From the NCBI GenBank assembly GCA_964471945.1, contig CAYYIJ010000001.1:1-64000 (forward strand): a stretch of 64,000 bases of DNA, read 5' to 3'. This document shows positions 1-9,635 of the stretch, one piece after another. The stretch's first letter is position 1, and each line of letters begins with the position of its first letter. The notes beneath the pieces are model-generated. The model saw only the letters and a list, made by a program, of their open reading frames with translations, made no database searches and had not been told where the DNA came from. The stretch comes from JASEHD01 sp964471945. Its GTDB lineage: Bacteria; Bacteroidota; Ignavibacteria; UBA10030; SZUA-254. Made by a program: the position numbers and the translations under genes.

Positions 1-142
1 GACTCAAAATCAACAATAATACAATAGTTAAAAATTTTGACATTTTTTTTCTCCTTATTTTGTTTTTTGAGACAATACAATAATTTTGTATTAAAAAAAC
101 CCGATCAATGAACTTCATCAGTCGGATTTATGGTCTTTAGAA

Positions 143-1009
143 TTATTTTAACATTATCATTTTACGTGTCTCTGAAAATCTTTCAGAACCGCTTTCAACA
201 TTCAACAGGTAATAGTACAAACCTGAAGCTAAATTATTAGCATCGAATTCAACTTTATGATATCCGGCATTCATCGCTTCATGGTTCAGCAATGTTTTTA
301 TTTCCTGTCCAAGTACATTGAATATCTTCACTGTAACGAACGACGAATTACGGATTATGAACGAAATAGTTGTTGTTGGGTTGAACGGATTGGGATAATT
401 TTGATGCAATGCGAAACTCTCTGTTAATGTATTTTTATTATCTACAGAATTAATACCCTGAAATGATAAGTCATCCAAATAAAACTGAGAACCTATATGT
501 GGATCAGTATCCAGCGAGTCGTTGACAATAGTTCCTATTATATAACATGTATCAGGAATTTGGCTATCAAAATATTCGATTGGGATATTAAATAATGTGT
601 ATGATGAGGCATTTCCCAATTCGATCACTCCTCCTCCGATAGTAGCACCATTTTTCCTCATTAAGATGGTTAAAGCAAATAGGTCGCCTTCGACTGAATT
701 TAATTTATAATAACCATTTAGTGATGCATGTTTTTGTGAAACTGCAAAACCCTCTCCCTGTGAACCTGATTGGAAAATTGGAGGATATGGACTACCGGAA
801 AACGATTCTACTTCACCTTTCAGAGCAAAATTCCCAGAATGACTCGAATTCGTTTGTGAAATAGGTGTAACGAAGGATGGAATATTGTTGGTTACCCAAC
901 CATCAGGTAAATCTGTTGACCAATTTTCGAATCCAGCGTTTGGAATCTGTGCGCTGATTCGTATTGATAAAATCATAACTAATGTTAATGCTTGATAAAT
1001 ATTTTTCAT
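143..1009 (-). CDS. Secreted protein with T9SS C-terminal sorting domain
   Basis: A 288-residue exported protein of unknown function. Residues 1-20 form a signal peptide ending in ISAQ. The mature part opens with 'NAGFENW', a start common in secreted carbohydrate-binding-like beta-sandwich modules. From about residue 200 there is a type A T9SS sorting domain: 'QNYPNPFNPTTTISF', then 'VKIFNVLGQEIKTL', 'LASGLYYYLL' and a basic end 'MIMLK'. The protein is therefore expected to cross the outer membrane through the type IX system and stay on the cell surface or be released. The start at 1009 was chosen over an upstream in-frame ATG at 1120 because GGAG lies just before it and the signal peptide begins there. 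The function of the N-terminal domain is not recognised. Confidence 0.85.
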   Translation of the reverse strand: MKNIYQALTLVMILSIRISAQIPNAGFENWSTDLPDGWVTNNIPSFVTPISQTNSSHSGNFALKGEVESFSGSPYPPIFQSGSQGEGFAVSQKHASLNGYYKLNSVEGDLFALTILMRKNGATIGGGVIELGNASSYTLFNIPIEYFDSQIPDTCYIIGTIVNDSLDTDPHIGSQFYLDDLSFQGINSVDNKNTLTESFALHQNYPNPFNPTTTISFIIRNSSFVTVKIFNVLGQEIKTLLNHEAMNAGYHKVEFDANNLASGLYYYLLNVESGSERFSETRKMIMLK

Positions 1010-1181
1010 AATAACTCCATTTGTATATTTTAAGGATAAGATAAATAAAAACTCGAATTCAAGTTGAGACATCTGATATATTGTTTCTCGCAAAGGCGCT
1101 AAGGTTTGATTTTTGAACACAAAAATTCCTTTGCGAGCTTTGCGAGATGTATTGTTTTAAATTTTTCAAAAGTCTCAGGTT

Positions 1182-1886
1182 TTATTGTAACTGCACCAAC
1201 GTACCTGACCATGTTCCGTTCTGTTGACCACTACTACTGTAAGTTACTCCGCTTGCTGTGCTTCCATCGGTAGAAATTGCACCACTTGCTATGCGAAGGT
1301 TCCCTCGAGCCGGATCTACAATGTTTAGAGTACTCGCTTGGGCAGTGCCAGATAATTTAATATTTACATTTTCTCGAACATCAATTGCAATACCGGAAAG
1401 TGTCGTTTCTGAAATCAACAAATTAAAAGGACCGTATGGACCATTGGGTACTGAAAAAGTGCCAGTATATATTTTTACCGGGTTCGAGGTAGTTGATACG
1501 GCGAGTGTAAACATCCCCAAGCCGCCCGGACCGATACAGATTCCGGATATGTTCCCTCCACTATACTTACCAGCAAAAGAATAACTTCCCGCAGACAGGT
1601 GAAGACTGTCGTTGGCAGTATTAAACGTTCCCGAAATTGTTATATCGCTTCCACCGATCAGTTTGAAAACGCCAGTAACCGGTAATATTTCGTTGGCTTT
1701 GAGTAATGTGCTTCCGACATTAACTGTGAGTGAGCCGCTTTCCGATGTAAAAGCGACCGTACCAGCATAAACGCCACGAACGTCGGCAACGGGTGGGGGC
1801 GTGACTGGATCCTCATCCTTCTGGCATCCACCGAATAATGTGATAGTGGCGAAAACAATAATTATTATATTTTTTATTTGTTTCAT
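1182..1886 (-). CDS. Lipoprotein of unknown function
   Basis: A 234-residue predicted lipoprotein. A hydrophobic N-terminus ends in the lipobox LFGGC (Cys21), followed by a charged and Pro-rich linker (QKDEDPVTPPP). The rest is rich in Gly, Ser and Thr with alternating hydrophobic residues ('GVFKLIGGSDITISGTF', 'AGKYSGGNISG'), which suggests a beta-rich fold. It lies between two T9SS-exported proteins on the same strand, with about 45 bp to the large protein upstream, so co-expression is possible. No family was recognised. The lipoprotein assignment rests on the lipobox; the function is unknown. Confidence 0.75.
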   Translation of the reverse strand: MKQIKNIIIIVFATITLFGGCQKDEDPVTPPPVADVRGVYAGTVAFTSESGSLTVNVGSTLLKANEILPVTGVFKLIGGSDITISGTFNTANDSLHLSAGSYSFAGKYSGGNISGICIGPGGLGMFTLAVSTTSNPVKIYTGTFSVPNGPYGPFNLLISETTLSGIAIDVRENVNIKLSGTAQASTLNIVDPARGNLRIASGAISTDGSTASGVTYSSSGQQNGTWSGTLVQLQ

Positions 1887-1930
1887 GTTTTTTCCTTATT
1901 GTTATTTGTTCTGTTATAAATCAAGATATT

Positions 1931-4900
1931 TTATTTCAGCAAGATCATTTTGTACTGCTCAGTATATGAGCTTGCTTTCTCCTCTGATTGTGAAATGCTC
2001 TCGACATTCAAACGATAGAAATACACACCCGAAGAGAGTTTGCTTGCATCAAATTCAACTGATTTATTCCCGGCGTCCACAGTTTCATTATCCAATAAAG
2101 TAGCGACTTCTTGACCGAGTGTGTTATAAATTTTTAACGATACGATTGAATTTTCTTTCAATCCAAAATTAATTGCCGTTGTTGGATTGAAAGGATTTGG
2201 ATAGTTCTGATACAACTTTGCTGCGGTTAATAAAGTCTCAACATCTTCCATACCTTCAATATCGTCAACACTTTCTGTAAGATTATTTGTTGCCAACAAT
2301 CTAAGAGGTATAAATGGACCTGGGGGAAATTTTAAGAAAGTACATGTTGCCAAATCTACTGCGCCGTCGAGTGTTAATGACCTACCAACCTCAAAACTTG
2401 CTGTATCGAGTGGACCAACAAACGCTCGATTTATTTCATAAATCGTGAGATATAAGTGTTCATAATCTGGTACATCATTATCAAAATAATACGTCATTGC
2501 ACTATCTGCTTTCCGCGATATTTCAACAATCGACATTTCATCAAACACACTTAAATCATTTTCATATATCAATTCCCCGAAGCCAACCGGTGTTTTTCCC
2601 AATTGACTTGCAGCTATATTGAATTTAAGTGCAACTAATTCTGCAAATAATTTATTGGAAGTTTTTTTAGGATCAAGACCTTTCAATTCTCCTTTAAGAA
2701 ACTTGCGCTTTAAATCACCAGGCGCGCCAGTTGAGTCTAAGCCTCTTCCAATTTTTGTGTGTGTGAATTCTTTATTCTGTAAAGTTTTTTGAATATTAGC
2801 CCAATTTTTACCTGCTTTTTTATTGGAGTCCCATCCGCGAACAACAACCCATGCCCGGACTTTAGCAGAATCCTTAATTGGTTTCCATTTACCGGGTGAA
2901 ACTTCTGAAATGTGAGAAATACCAATTCTTAATCCACCGGCATTATCACTTTCAGAAGCACCGGGCTGGAAACCACCTTGAACAACAACTTCCTGTAATA
3001 AATTTGCCCAATTAGGATAAAGCTTTTTACCGCGCTTAACAGGTTTAATAAATTTTTTTGCTACATCGGATATGGTCAAGCTTTCTGGAGGTAGTGAAAC
3101 AAACATGTCTGGAGCTGAAAGTATTGTAATTGGAGATGCTAAACCAGCCGAGCCATCAGCATTGAATATATTTAAAAATTTATTCCCATATTCCTGCGGA
3201 AGTACAACTACAAGCTCTGAGTCCGATAGTGCAGAATAGCTTGAAGTTGCCACACAAGGATTACATACATCTACACTTGAGACTGAGCTTAGATTTCCAC
3301 CCCAGCAATACAATTGTCTGCCAGCAGCTACTCGGCTCGTAGATAACGCTCGAATGAACGGCGGTGCGGCTACAGATGAAGAAGTTCCTACAACAACAAT
3401 ATCTTGTACACCGTCACCATCGAGATCTCCTACGCAAACTTCATTGTCGCTTGCATCCCGATCATCCATAACAATAGTTTTCTCCTCAAAAGCAGGCACT
3501 GAGTCTCCAGTCACAGTTTGATTGTATAAAACTGTCCATTCAATTTTTTGATATGTCAGGTCGGAATTTGATTTCATTCTCGATGGAGCAAATTGTACCC
3601 CCGGCTCATCTATTGCAATATCGCACCTACCGTCACCATCCAAATCAGTGAGCGCGAGATGCAACCGTTTCCCGGTCGGAATTCCGCTCATAGCATCTCT
3701 TGGGGACACTATCTTATACGAACCGTCAACTTGCTGGAAGCACACAGTAACGAGAGATGAGTCGTCATCTAATATGACTGCGTCAGTTAAACCATCGCCA
3801 TTTAAATCCCTGCAAGCCAATGAACGGCGAGTAGGTGATTCCCTTAATGTTGCACTACTCGATAGAGTTAAAGGACCTCCAACAACGTAGTTAATTCTAT
3901 CCAGATGCGTAGATGACAATGCGAATATATCGAAAGAAGAGGAACCTGACGATAGTCTTTCCAGTGTGAGAGCAGCATAATTAGTACGGCCTCGCAACTT
4001 ACGAATCTTGCTGTTAGTTTCTGATACCGGGTCTGTAATAATAACTAACGTATCCTCACTCGTTCCCTGTATTGCAAACACGAGATCGGATTTCCCGTCA
4101 CCGTCGATGTCCTTCATTGCAGGAGCCATAGTGCGTAAACGGAAATTTGATTTCATCCATAGCTTCTGGCGTGAGGATAGGGTTGGACTTTCTCTAAACA
4201 TATTTGGTCTGGTTGCATCACCAAACAAGATTATGAATCTAGACGAGGCTGTAGTCGCTGAGGATAGCGCAACGCAAACATCCAGACGACCGTCGCCGTC
4301 GAAATCACCTGTGGCAAGACCATCACAATCCTCATCATCATCATAGAAGAAAGTTGTAACAGCTGACCGGGCGCTTGCTGATCCTTCATCATCGTACGCC
4401 TTCATAATAATCACGTGGCCGCGACAGCAATTTCCTCTGGATAACATAACCGCATCGTCTCTTCCATCACCATCAACATCGCCACTGATTGCAAAATGTA
4501 TTGGCAATTGGTCAAATTGTGGTGGTGAAAACGATAATACTGGAGAAACGGTAAAAGGCTTTACTATATCGCATTGACCAGAAGGACAAGTAACACTAAC
4601 TCTCTCAAGAACATGCGGTACCGCAAATGTTCGTGCAGAGGAAGGAACAGTAACAGTCAATTTGGTTGGACTCTCTCTAATGAAAGACGCTTCGAAGTCA
4701 CCAAAGCGTACCGATGACGCGTCACCTAAATTTTCACCTTCAATTGTAACAAGTGTTCCGGCAGGAGCAACATCAGGAGACATACTTGAGACCAACGGAG
4801 GATTTATTGAAGTTGATCTACATCCTAAAAATATAAAGTCGCAATAGTTATCAGAGTCAAATTTCCCAACAGCAAATAATTTATCAAAACCATCATCGTC

Positions 4901-7900
4901 ACAGTCATCAAGACTTATTGCAGTAAATGTTATTACCGGTTCACCTGGCGGTAATCCATTTAATAAACATACTGTAGTTCGGCTTGGTACGTCGCCTGCG
5001 CAGACGATATCGGGTCGACCGTCACCGTTAACATCAGTAATATTAATGGGTTTGTGTTGACGTTTTCCAGTTGCCATACCTGATCCAACTTCACGAGGAG
5101 TTTTTACACTCCCAGGATTGAGTGGATCACCAAAGCACATATTCACAATTCCTGAATCGCTTCTCAAGGCAACTAAATCAGGATGTCCATCGCCATCTAA
5201 GTCGCCAATTGCAACTCCCGAATACGGATGTATTCCATCAATGGTTTGTGTTCTTACAAATTCAAAAGTGGATGCATTATGTTCAAAAATACAAACACCG
5301 TTCTCTGTCGCAACAACTACATCATTATCGCCATCATTATCGAGGTCGGCAAACGCAAAATCATTCACACTTCCATCAGTGATATTTGAACTTATACGCA
5401 TGGAGCCATGCTTGCCGATATTTCTAATCATATCGAATTGTGGCGGCGACCCACCGCCCGGTTCATAGGCACATGCCGCGTCGAGTGAATCATCGTTCGT
5501 GAGTTGAACAAATGCAGCTGAGCTTAAAGCTCTTCCCTGTTGAAGCAGTACTCTGCGATATGATTTCAACTTACCCCTCTGGGTTTTTTCGTTTTCGAGC
5601 ACTACCAATACCTTCTCACCGAACGTCGCACCCTGAGTTTGTTTGGGAACTGTAATAGCTGAGAATCCAAGATAATCAACTATACCATCCCCATCGCAAT
5701 CGGCATGAAGCAATCTTGTGAAATCCGGATCCGAATTAACATCCGGGATAGAAGTTATCGAGACATCGGAAGACAATGCCTGGAAACCCTTTGCATAACG
5801 CTTCAGGAGAGAAACGTGTCCTACCCATTCTTTTCTACCTACACCGCTAGAATCTTTTGCTTTAATTTTCCCACGCACAATAGGATCGTCGAAACCATCG
5901 CCATCAATATCTCCAAGTTGAATATCCAAAATATCAGAATTGTTTATGAGTGGAAAATACTCTACAACGTTCGGCAATACGGTAAATACCTTATGAGGTG
6001 GAAGCGATGACAAACCGTTAACTGAAACGATTACTTCGTTTGTAGAAGCACCATGTGGAATTATTACATCCAATTGAGTTTGAGTAGAACTTTTTACAAA
6101 AGGAAATTTATCACCCATCGCGACTAGATTTTCTGAGGGTGTGTTAGAAAAACCAGTACCACTTATCTTCACAAGAGTACCTACAGGACCGGATGTTGGA
6201 GAAATTGATGTAATCGTAGGTCCTGAAAGTACTTGTACATATTCTAATGAAACTGGTGGCTGAGGAGTCCAGGTTGCACCATCGTCGATACTCAACTCAG
6301 TAAAAATATCAAAGAAACTTGAAATCCTATATTGATCTCCTCCAAGAAATTGTATACTTGTTTTTCCCGATGATGCCCTTGTCGGACTCTCACGCAATCT
6401 AACATTAGAAGGTAGTGTACCACCAACGAGATCTAATTGAAGCATCTCAGTGTCGAAGTATTGATCGGAGCCGTTATCGAATGTATGATGGAGTCGGATT
6501 GAATAAGGAACGTTCCTAACTAATCGACTAAGTCCATCGTACATATATTCCATATCGCAAGAACTTGTATGGATGATTGTTTCACCAACCAGAGGTCGAC
6601 TTGAAGCACTTTTATTTGTGAGAGATAAATTCTGTATCAAATCAAGATCACTTGCCTGAAAATCGTGTCCAACAAATATTCCTCTTCCAAAAGGAGGAGG
6701 TGGATCAGGTCTGTTAATTAGTACAGTAGGTCTAATTTTTGTCTCGATTTTAATTGAAGTGTCTGCAGGAGTCCATGTAACACCACCATCCATGCTTAAT
6801 TCCGTCCAGATATCAAAAAAACTTCCTATAAAATATCGGGATTGAAGAGTAGGAGATTCTCTGATTATTAATCGACCTGTTGAGGCTCTTGTAGGACTTT
6901 CACGTAGCATAAATCCTGGTGAACCACTTGAAAGGTTCATTGAGAGCATTTCAGTATCGAAAGTGGTTATACTACCAGAAGTTGAAACCGGTGTTGTTTG
7001 TATTACCACTACAACTGGGATATTCTGGTGCAACCCAGTGCCCTCTTGATGTATATTCGCATGTCCAGTTAAATTCATTATTGTAGGATTCATCGGATCA
7101 AGCAAATACCGTGTCGACCCCGAAAAATCAAGAGAAAGTTCTGTAAAAATATCAAAGAAACTAAAAGTCAATGGTTGATTCGCTGGATCTAACATAACAC
7201 TGTTCAAAACAGGGAATGAACCATCAATCGCAACAACGAGTGGAACCTCAAATTCTGCTGTTGGTGAACCTTGTTGCATTCTTATCGTTCCTATCGTTGT
7301 ACCTGACATACCGGCAAAAGGTCCGCCTGGTGCACCAACAAAATCAATCCGATAAGTAATATCAAAGAAACTATCAACATTCCAATTACCATCCATCCGC
7401 CTAGTCAATGTTGTATGGCCAGGGCTTGGTAAGCCGAGACCTGTTCCTGCGGTTATTCTGAGAAGGTCAAAATCGGGATCCCCAGGCGGGAGTTGGCCTT
7501 GCATGTAATATAAAACTGTAGAAATAGATTGAACGCGAGCATTAGGAGTTCGTGGACCTAAATGAACCTCCTTTTTTTGTTCAATAACCAAAGTTCTGTG
7601 ATAACCTGAAAAAATACCAGTGCCATACATATCAAGCGTAAGATTGGCAATATATTCTACTATCTCACCACCAAGTGAACCTCCCGATATTCGTTTAATG
7701 ACAGCGGTTGCCACTCTTGCTGCATGGGATTTAAGAACTGAGCCGGGAGGTAATCCATCTATAATATCTATTGTAGCGTCTGCTGGTGTAGTGTAATAAG
7801 GACAAAAAGCAGGAAGATCGACTGTGCCGCCGCCGTTGTCGGGTGCGATGCATATTGTCTCTTGTGCAATTGCAAATTGCGAGACAAAGGTAAGCAGCAT

Positions 7901-7945
7901 TACACAGCACACTAAAAAAAAGAACCACTTTGTTGAAGTTTTCAT
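1931..7945 (-). CDS. Giant T9SS-secreted protein with RESPT/FFDI repeats, IPT/TIG and FG-GAP (VCBS) repeats
   Basis: A 2004-residue surface or secreted protein. The signal peptide covers residues 1-27 (ends AIAQ). About residues 50-600 contain repeated modules with 'FFDIFTELS' or 'FFDIWTELS' and 'RESPTRAS', often with 'DGGVTWTP'. Two IPT/TIG domains follow ('ITSISPTSGPVGTLVKISG', 'VSSMSPDVAPAGTLVTIEG'). Between and after them lie many FG-GAP/VCBS repeats with Ca-binding-like 'DxDGDGxxD' segments (for example DIDGDGFDD, DLDGDGHPD, DINGDG-type loops). The C-terminus is a T9SS sorting domain ('YQNYPNPFNPTTAINF' ... 'MILLK'). The start has a good purine-rich GGAG upstream and directly precedes the signal peptide. 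It is probably an adhesin or cell-surface structural protein; no enzyme domain was recognised. Confidence 0.88.
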   Translation of the reverse strand: MKTSTKWFFFLVCCVMLLTFVSQFAIAQETICIAPDNGGGTVDLPAFCPYYTTPADATIDIIDGLPPGSVLKSHAARVATAVIKRISGGSLGGEIVEYIANLTLDMYGTGIFSGYHRTLVIEQKKEVHLGPRTPNARVQSISTVLYYMQGQLPPGDPDFDLLRITAGTGLGLPSPGHTTLTRRMDGNWNVDSFFDITYRIDFVGAPGGPFAGMSGTTIGTIRMQQGSPTAEFEVPLVVAIDGSFPVLNSVMLDPANQPLTFSFFDIFTELSLDFSGSTRYLLDPMNPTIMNLTGHANIHQEGTGLHQNIPVVVVIQTTPVSTSGSITTFDTEMLSMNLSSGSPGFMLRESPTRASTGRLIIRESPTLQSRYFIGSFFDIWTELSMDGGVTWTPADTSIKIETKIRPTVLINRPDPPPPFGRGIFVGHDFQASDLDLIQNLSLTNKSASSRPLVGETIIHTSSCDMEYMYDGLSRLVRNVPYSIRLHHTFDNGSDQYFDTEMLQLDLVGGTLPSNVRLRESPTRASSGKTSIQFLGGDQYRISSFFDIFTELSIDDGATWTPQPPVSLEYVQVLSGPTITSISPTSGPVGTLVKISGTGFSNTPSENLVAMGDKFPFVKSSTQTQLDVIIPHGASTNEVIVSVNGLSSLPPHKVFTVLPNVVEYFPLINNSDILDIQLGDIDGDGFDDPIVRGKIKAKDSSGVGRKEWVGHVSLLKRYAKGFQALSSDVSITSIPDVNSDPDFTRLLHADCDGDGIVDYLGFSAITVPKQTQGATFGEKVLVVLENEKTQRGKLKSYRRVLLQQGRALSSAAFVQLTNDDSLDAACAYEPGGGSPPQFDMIRNIGKHGSMRISSNITDGSVNDFAFADLDNDGDNDVVVATENGVCIFEHNASTFEFVRTQTIDGIHPYSGVAIGDLDGDGHPDLVALRSDSGIVNMCFGDPLNPGSVKTPREVGSGMATGKRQHKPINITDVNGDGRPDIVCAGDVPSRTTVCLLNGLPPGEPVITFTAISLDDCDDDGFDKLFAVGKFDSDNYCDFIFLGCRSTSINPPLVSSMSPDVAPAGTLVTIEGENLGDASSVRFGDFEASFIRESPTKLTVTVPSSARTFAVPHVLERVSVTCPSGQCDIVKPFTVSPVLSFSPPQFDQLPIHFAISGDVDGDGRDDAVMLSRGNCCRGHVIIMKAYDDEGSASARSAVTTFFYDDDEDCDGLATGDFDGDGRLDVCVALSSATTASSRFIILFGDATRPNMFRESPTLSSRQKLWMKSNFRLRTMAPAMKDIDGDGKSDLVFAIQGTSEDTLVIITDPVSETNSKIRKLRGRTNYAALTLERLSSGSSSFDIFALSSTHLDRINYVVGGPLTLSSSATLRESPTRRSLACRDLNGDGLTDAVILDDDSSLVTVCFQQVDGSYKIVSPRDAMSGIPTGKRLHLALTDLDGDGRCDIAIDEPGVQFAPSRMKSNSDLTYQKIEWTVLYNQTVTGDSVPAFEEKTIVMDDRDASDNEVCVGDLDGDGVQDIVVVGTSSSVAAPPFIRALSTSRVAAGRQLYCWGGNLSSVSSVDVCNPCVATSSYSALSDSELVVVLPQEYGNKFLNIFNADGSAGLASPITILSAPDMFVSLPPESLTISDVAKKFIKPVKRGKKLYPNWANLLQEVVVQGGFQPGASESDNAGGLRIGISHISEVSPGKWKPIKDSAKVRAWVVVRGWDSNKKAGKNWANIQKTLQNKEFTHTKIGRGLDSTGAPGDLKRKFLKGELKGLDPKKTSNKLFAELVALKFNIAASQLGKTPVGFGELIYENDLSVFDEMSIVEISRKADSAMTYYFDNDVPDYEHLYLTIYEINRAFVGPLDTASFEVGRSLTLDGAVDLATCTFLKFPPGPFIPLRLLATNNLTESVDDIEGMEDVETLLTAAKLYQNYPNPFNPTTAINFGLKENSIVSLKIYNTLGQEVATLLDNETVDAGNKSVEFDASKLSSGVYFYRLNVESISQSEEKASSYTEQYKMILLK

Positions 7946-8098
7946 AATTTCTCCTTGATTATTATTTGATGTTGTAAAAATTACATCAATTTCCCTTTAT
8001 TAAAAGAGATTTCCAATGATAAAAATCAATTAATCAATTAATTTAAATCAAGAAAGAATGGAGTATCCAAAAAATCTCTGCTGTTTCATGTTGGATTC

Positions 8099-8124
8099 CC
8101 TGCCTGTGTGCGAGCTTCGGCAGG
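8099..8124. other. Short hairpin in the 8.0-8.2 kb intergenic gap
   Basis: CCTGCC (8099-8104) pairs with GGCAGG (8119-8124) around a 14-nt loop. It lies between the end of the phosphatase gene (8198) and the start of the giant secreted protein (7945), both on the minus strand. No clear T-run follows on either side, so it is only a weak terminator candidate; it may be a dispersed palindrome. Confidence 0.3.
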
Positions 8125-8197
8125 AAGGCCGATAAGGTTGTTTGGAAATTACAGGGCAATGGCACTCAATTATAGATAAGAAGGAGTGTAGGATGTC

Positions 8198-9367
8198 TCA
8201 AAAAACCTTTGCTACAACCAGCGTCATATCATCGAATTGTTTCTGACTGCCAACAAAATTGTTTATATCATTAATTAGCGCTTCATGTAATTTATTTGGT
8301 GATAAGTCTGGATTTCTCTCAACAATTGCCGCAATTCGATCTTCACCATAATCATCGTTTGAATAATCTCTTGCGTCTGATATTCCATCCGAAAATATGA
8401 TGATTATATCACCTCGGTTTAGCTGTATAACGTGTTGTGTAAAGGTGGCATCAGGAAATGCACCTAACACTGTGCTGTTTGAATCAATCTTAAGTTTTTT
8501 AAAATAATTACCACCCAACTTTAAACTTTGGTATAAATGCTGATCATAAATATCCGAGATTGCCGACGAGGGATTCAGAGCGTTTGTTCTTCGAAATAAT
8601 ATAGGATAACTGTGTCCCGCATTCACGTATACGAGTGAACGGTTTGAATCGTTATAGATACCATAAAATAAAGTTACGAATCGATTTGCGTCAGTCGATA
8701 TATACATCGAATGATTTATTTTGTTCATCAGTTCTACTACATTCTCGCCATACATCGGTGCAAAACTCCGAAGTAAACCTTGTAAATTTGCCATTAACAT
8801 AGCGCCTGAAATACCCTTCCCCGCAACATCACCGACAGCAATTCCAAGTTTATTTGATTCGACTAACATAAAATCATAATAATCACCGGATACATATGCA
8901 TCCGATTTACACATTCCTATATATTTTATTGTATTCATTTCCGGCAAAGATTGTGGCAAAAGGTATGATTGAACTTCACCAGCAACTTTAAATTCATATC
9001 GAAGTTTTTCTTCCTCTGTTTTTTTCATGGCAGCAAGTGTGTAAGTAATAATTAAAAACGGAGTTAATGTTTCGATGAAATTCCAAAGCGGTAATAGTAT
9101 ATCAAATGTTGTTAGAATTGTAATGGATCGTCTGCTCCATATAGTGTGAATGAAAATCACGACTGAGGAGATGAATGATAATAATAATCCCTGCCGCCTG
9201 TCTGCAAACCAAGTTACAATTAAAACCGGAATTAAATAAAAAACTAAGAAAGTTATCTGCAGTCCGGTAAGGTAATCAAGAATCGCAATGATACTCATAG
9301 TCAAATATGATCTGCCAAGTATCGAAAGCTTCGATTGTTTATTTAAGTGATTGAGGATGAATTCCAT
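8198..9367 (-). CDS. Membrane-anchored SpoIIE/RsbU-type PP2C serine phosphatase
   Basis: A 389-residue protein with about four membrane segments (residues 22-113), a short coiled-coil-like linker (114-128) and a C-terminal SpoIIE/PPM phosphatase domain. The metal-binding acidic motifs are visible: 'SGDYYDF' (D162, D165), 'VGDVAGKGISGAM' (D180) and 'SDGISDARD' near the C-terminus. RsbU-like proteins of this kind dephosphorylate anti-anti-sigma factors in partner-switching modules. No STAS or RsbW partner is encoded nearby, so the target is unknown. The membrane part may sense a signal. The gene starts close to the assembly gap, but its reading frame is complete. Confidence 0.85.
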   Translation of the reverse strand: MEFILNHLNKQSKLSILGRSYLTMSIIAILDYLTGLQITFLVFYLIPVLIVTWFADRRQGLLLSFISSVVIFIHTIWSRRSITILTTFDILLPLWNFIETLTPFLIITYTLAAMKKTEEEKLRYEFKVAGEVQSYLLPQSLPEMNTIKYIGMCKSDAYVSGDYYDFMLVESNKLGIAVGDVAGKGISGAMLMANLQGLLRSFAPMYGENVVELMNKINHSMYISTDANRFVTLFYGIYNDSNRSLVYVNAGHSYPILFRRTNALNPSSAISDIYDQHLYQSLKLGGNYFKKLKIDSNSTVLGAFPDATFTQHVIQLNRGDIIIIFSDGISDARDYSNDDYGEDRIAAIVERNPDLSPNKLHEALINDINNFVGSQKQFDDMTLVVAKVF

Positions 9368-9398
9368 TTCTCACTCTTTCTAAACACATCTAATAGTC

Positions 9399-9453
9399 TA
9401 CCGATATGGAATAGCATAAAAACTGTATCATTTGTAATTAAAACAATGATTAA
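9399..9453 (+). repeat. 55-bp contig-end duplicate, left copy
   Basis: These 55 bases directly before the N-run are repeated exactly at 9554-9608 directly after it. The copy begins TACCGATATGGAATAGC and ends ACAATGATTAA. An exact duplicate of 55 bases that stops precisely at the Ns is best explained by two contigs ending in the same assembly k-mer, not by a biological repeat. Confidence 0.85.
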
Positions 9454-9553
9454 NNNNNNNNNNNNNNNNNNNNNNNNNNNNNNNNNNNNNNNNNNNNNNN
9501 NNNNNNNNNNNNNNNNNNNNNNNNNNNNNNNNNNNNNNNNNNNNNNNNNNNNN
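9454..9553. other. Assembly gap (100 N), probably artificial
   Basis: Exactly 100 Ns, the usual scaffolding placeholder. Both flanks carry the same 55-base sequence (9399-9453 and 9554-9608). Collapsing the two copies would give continuous sequence from 9453 to 9609, so probably no gene is missing here. Confidence 0.9.
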
Positions 9554-9608
9554 TACCGATATGGAATAGCATAAAAACTGTATCATTTGTAATTAAAACA
9601 ATGATTAA
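9554..9608 (+). repeat. 55-bp contig-end duplicate, right copy
   Basis: Identical over 55 bases to 9399-9453, ending at 9608 where the following sequence first becomes unique. See the left copy. Confidence 0.85.
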
Positions 9609-9635
9609 GATTAATTCAAGTTAGTAGAAAGGTAT

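Noticed and set aside
3648..5468. Several plus-strand ORFs of 60-116 codons opposite the giant secreted protein
   Set aside because: They are the reverse readings of the DGDG-type repeats, which leave the opposite strand open.
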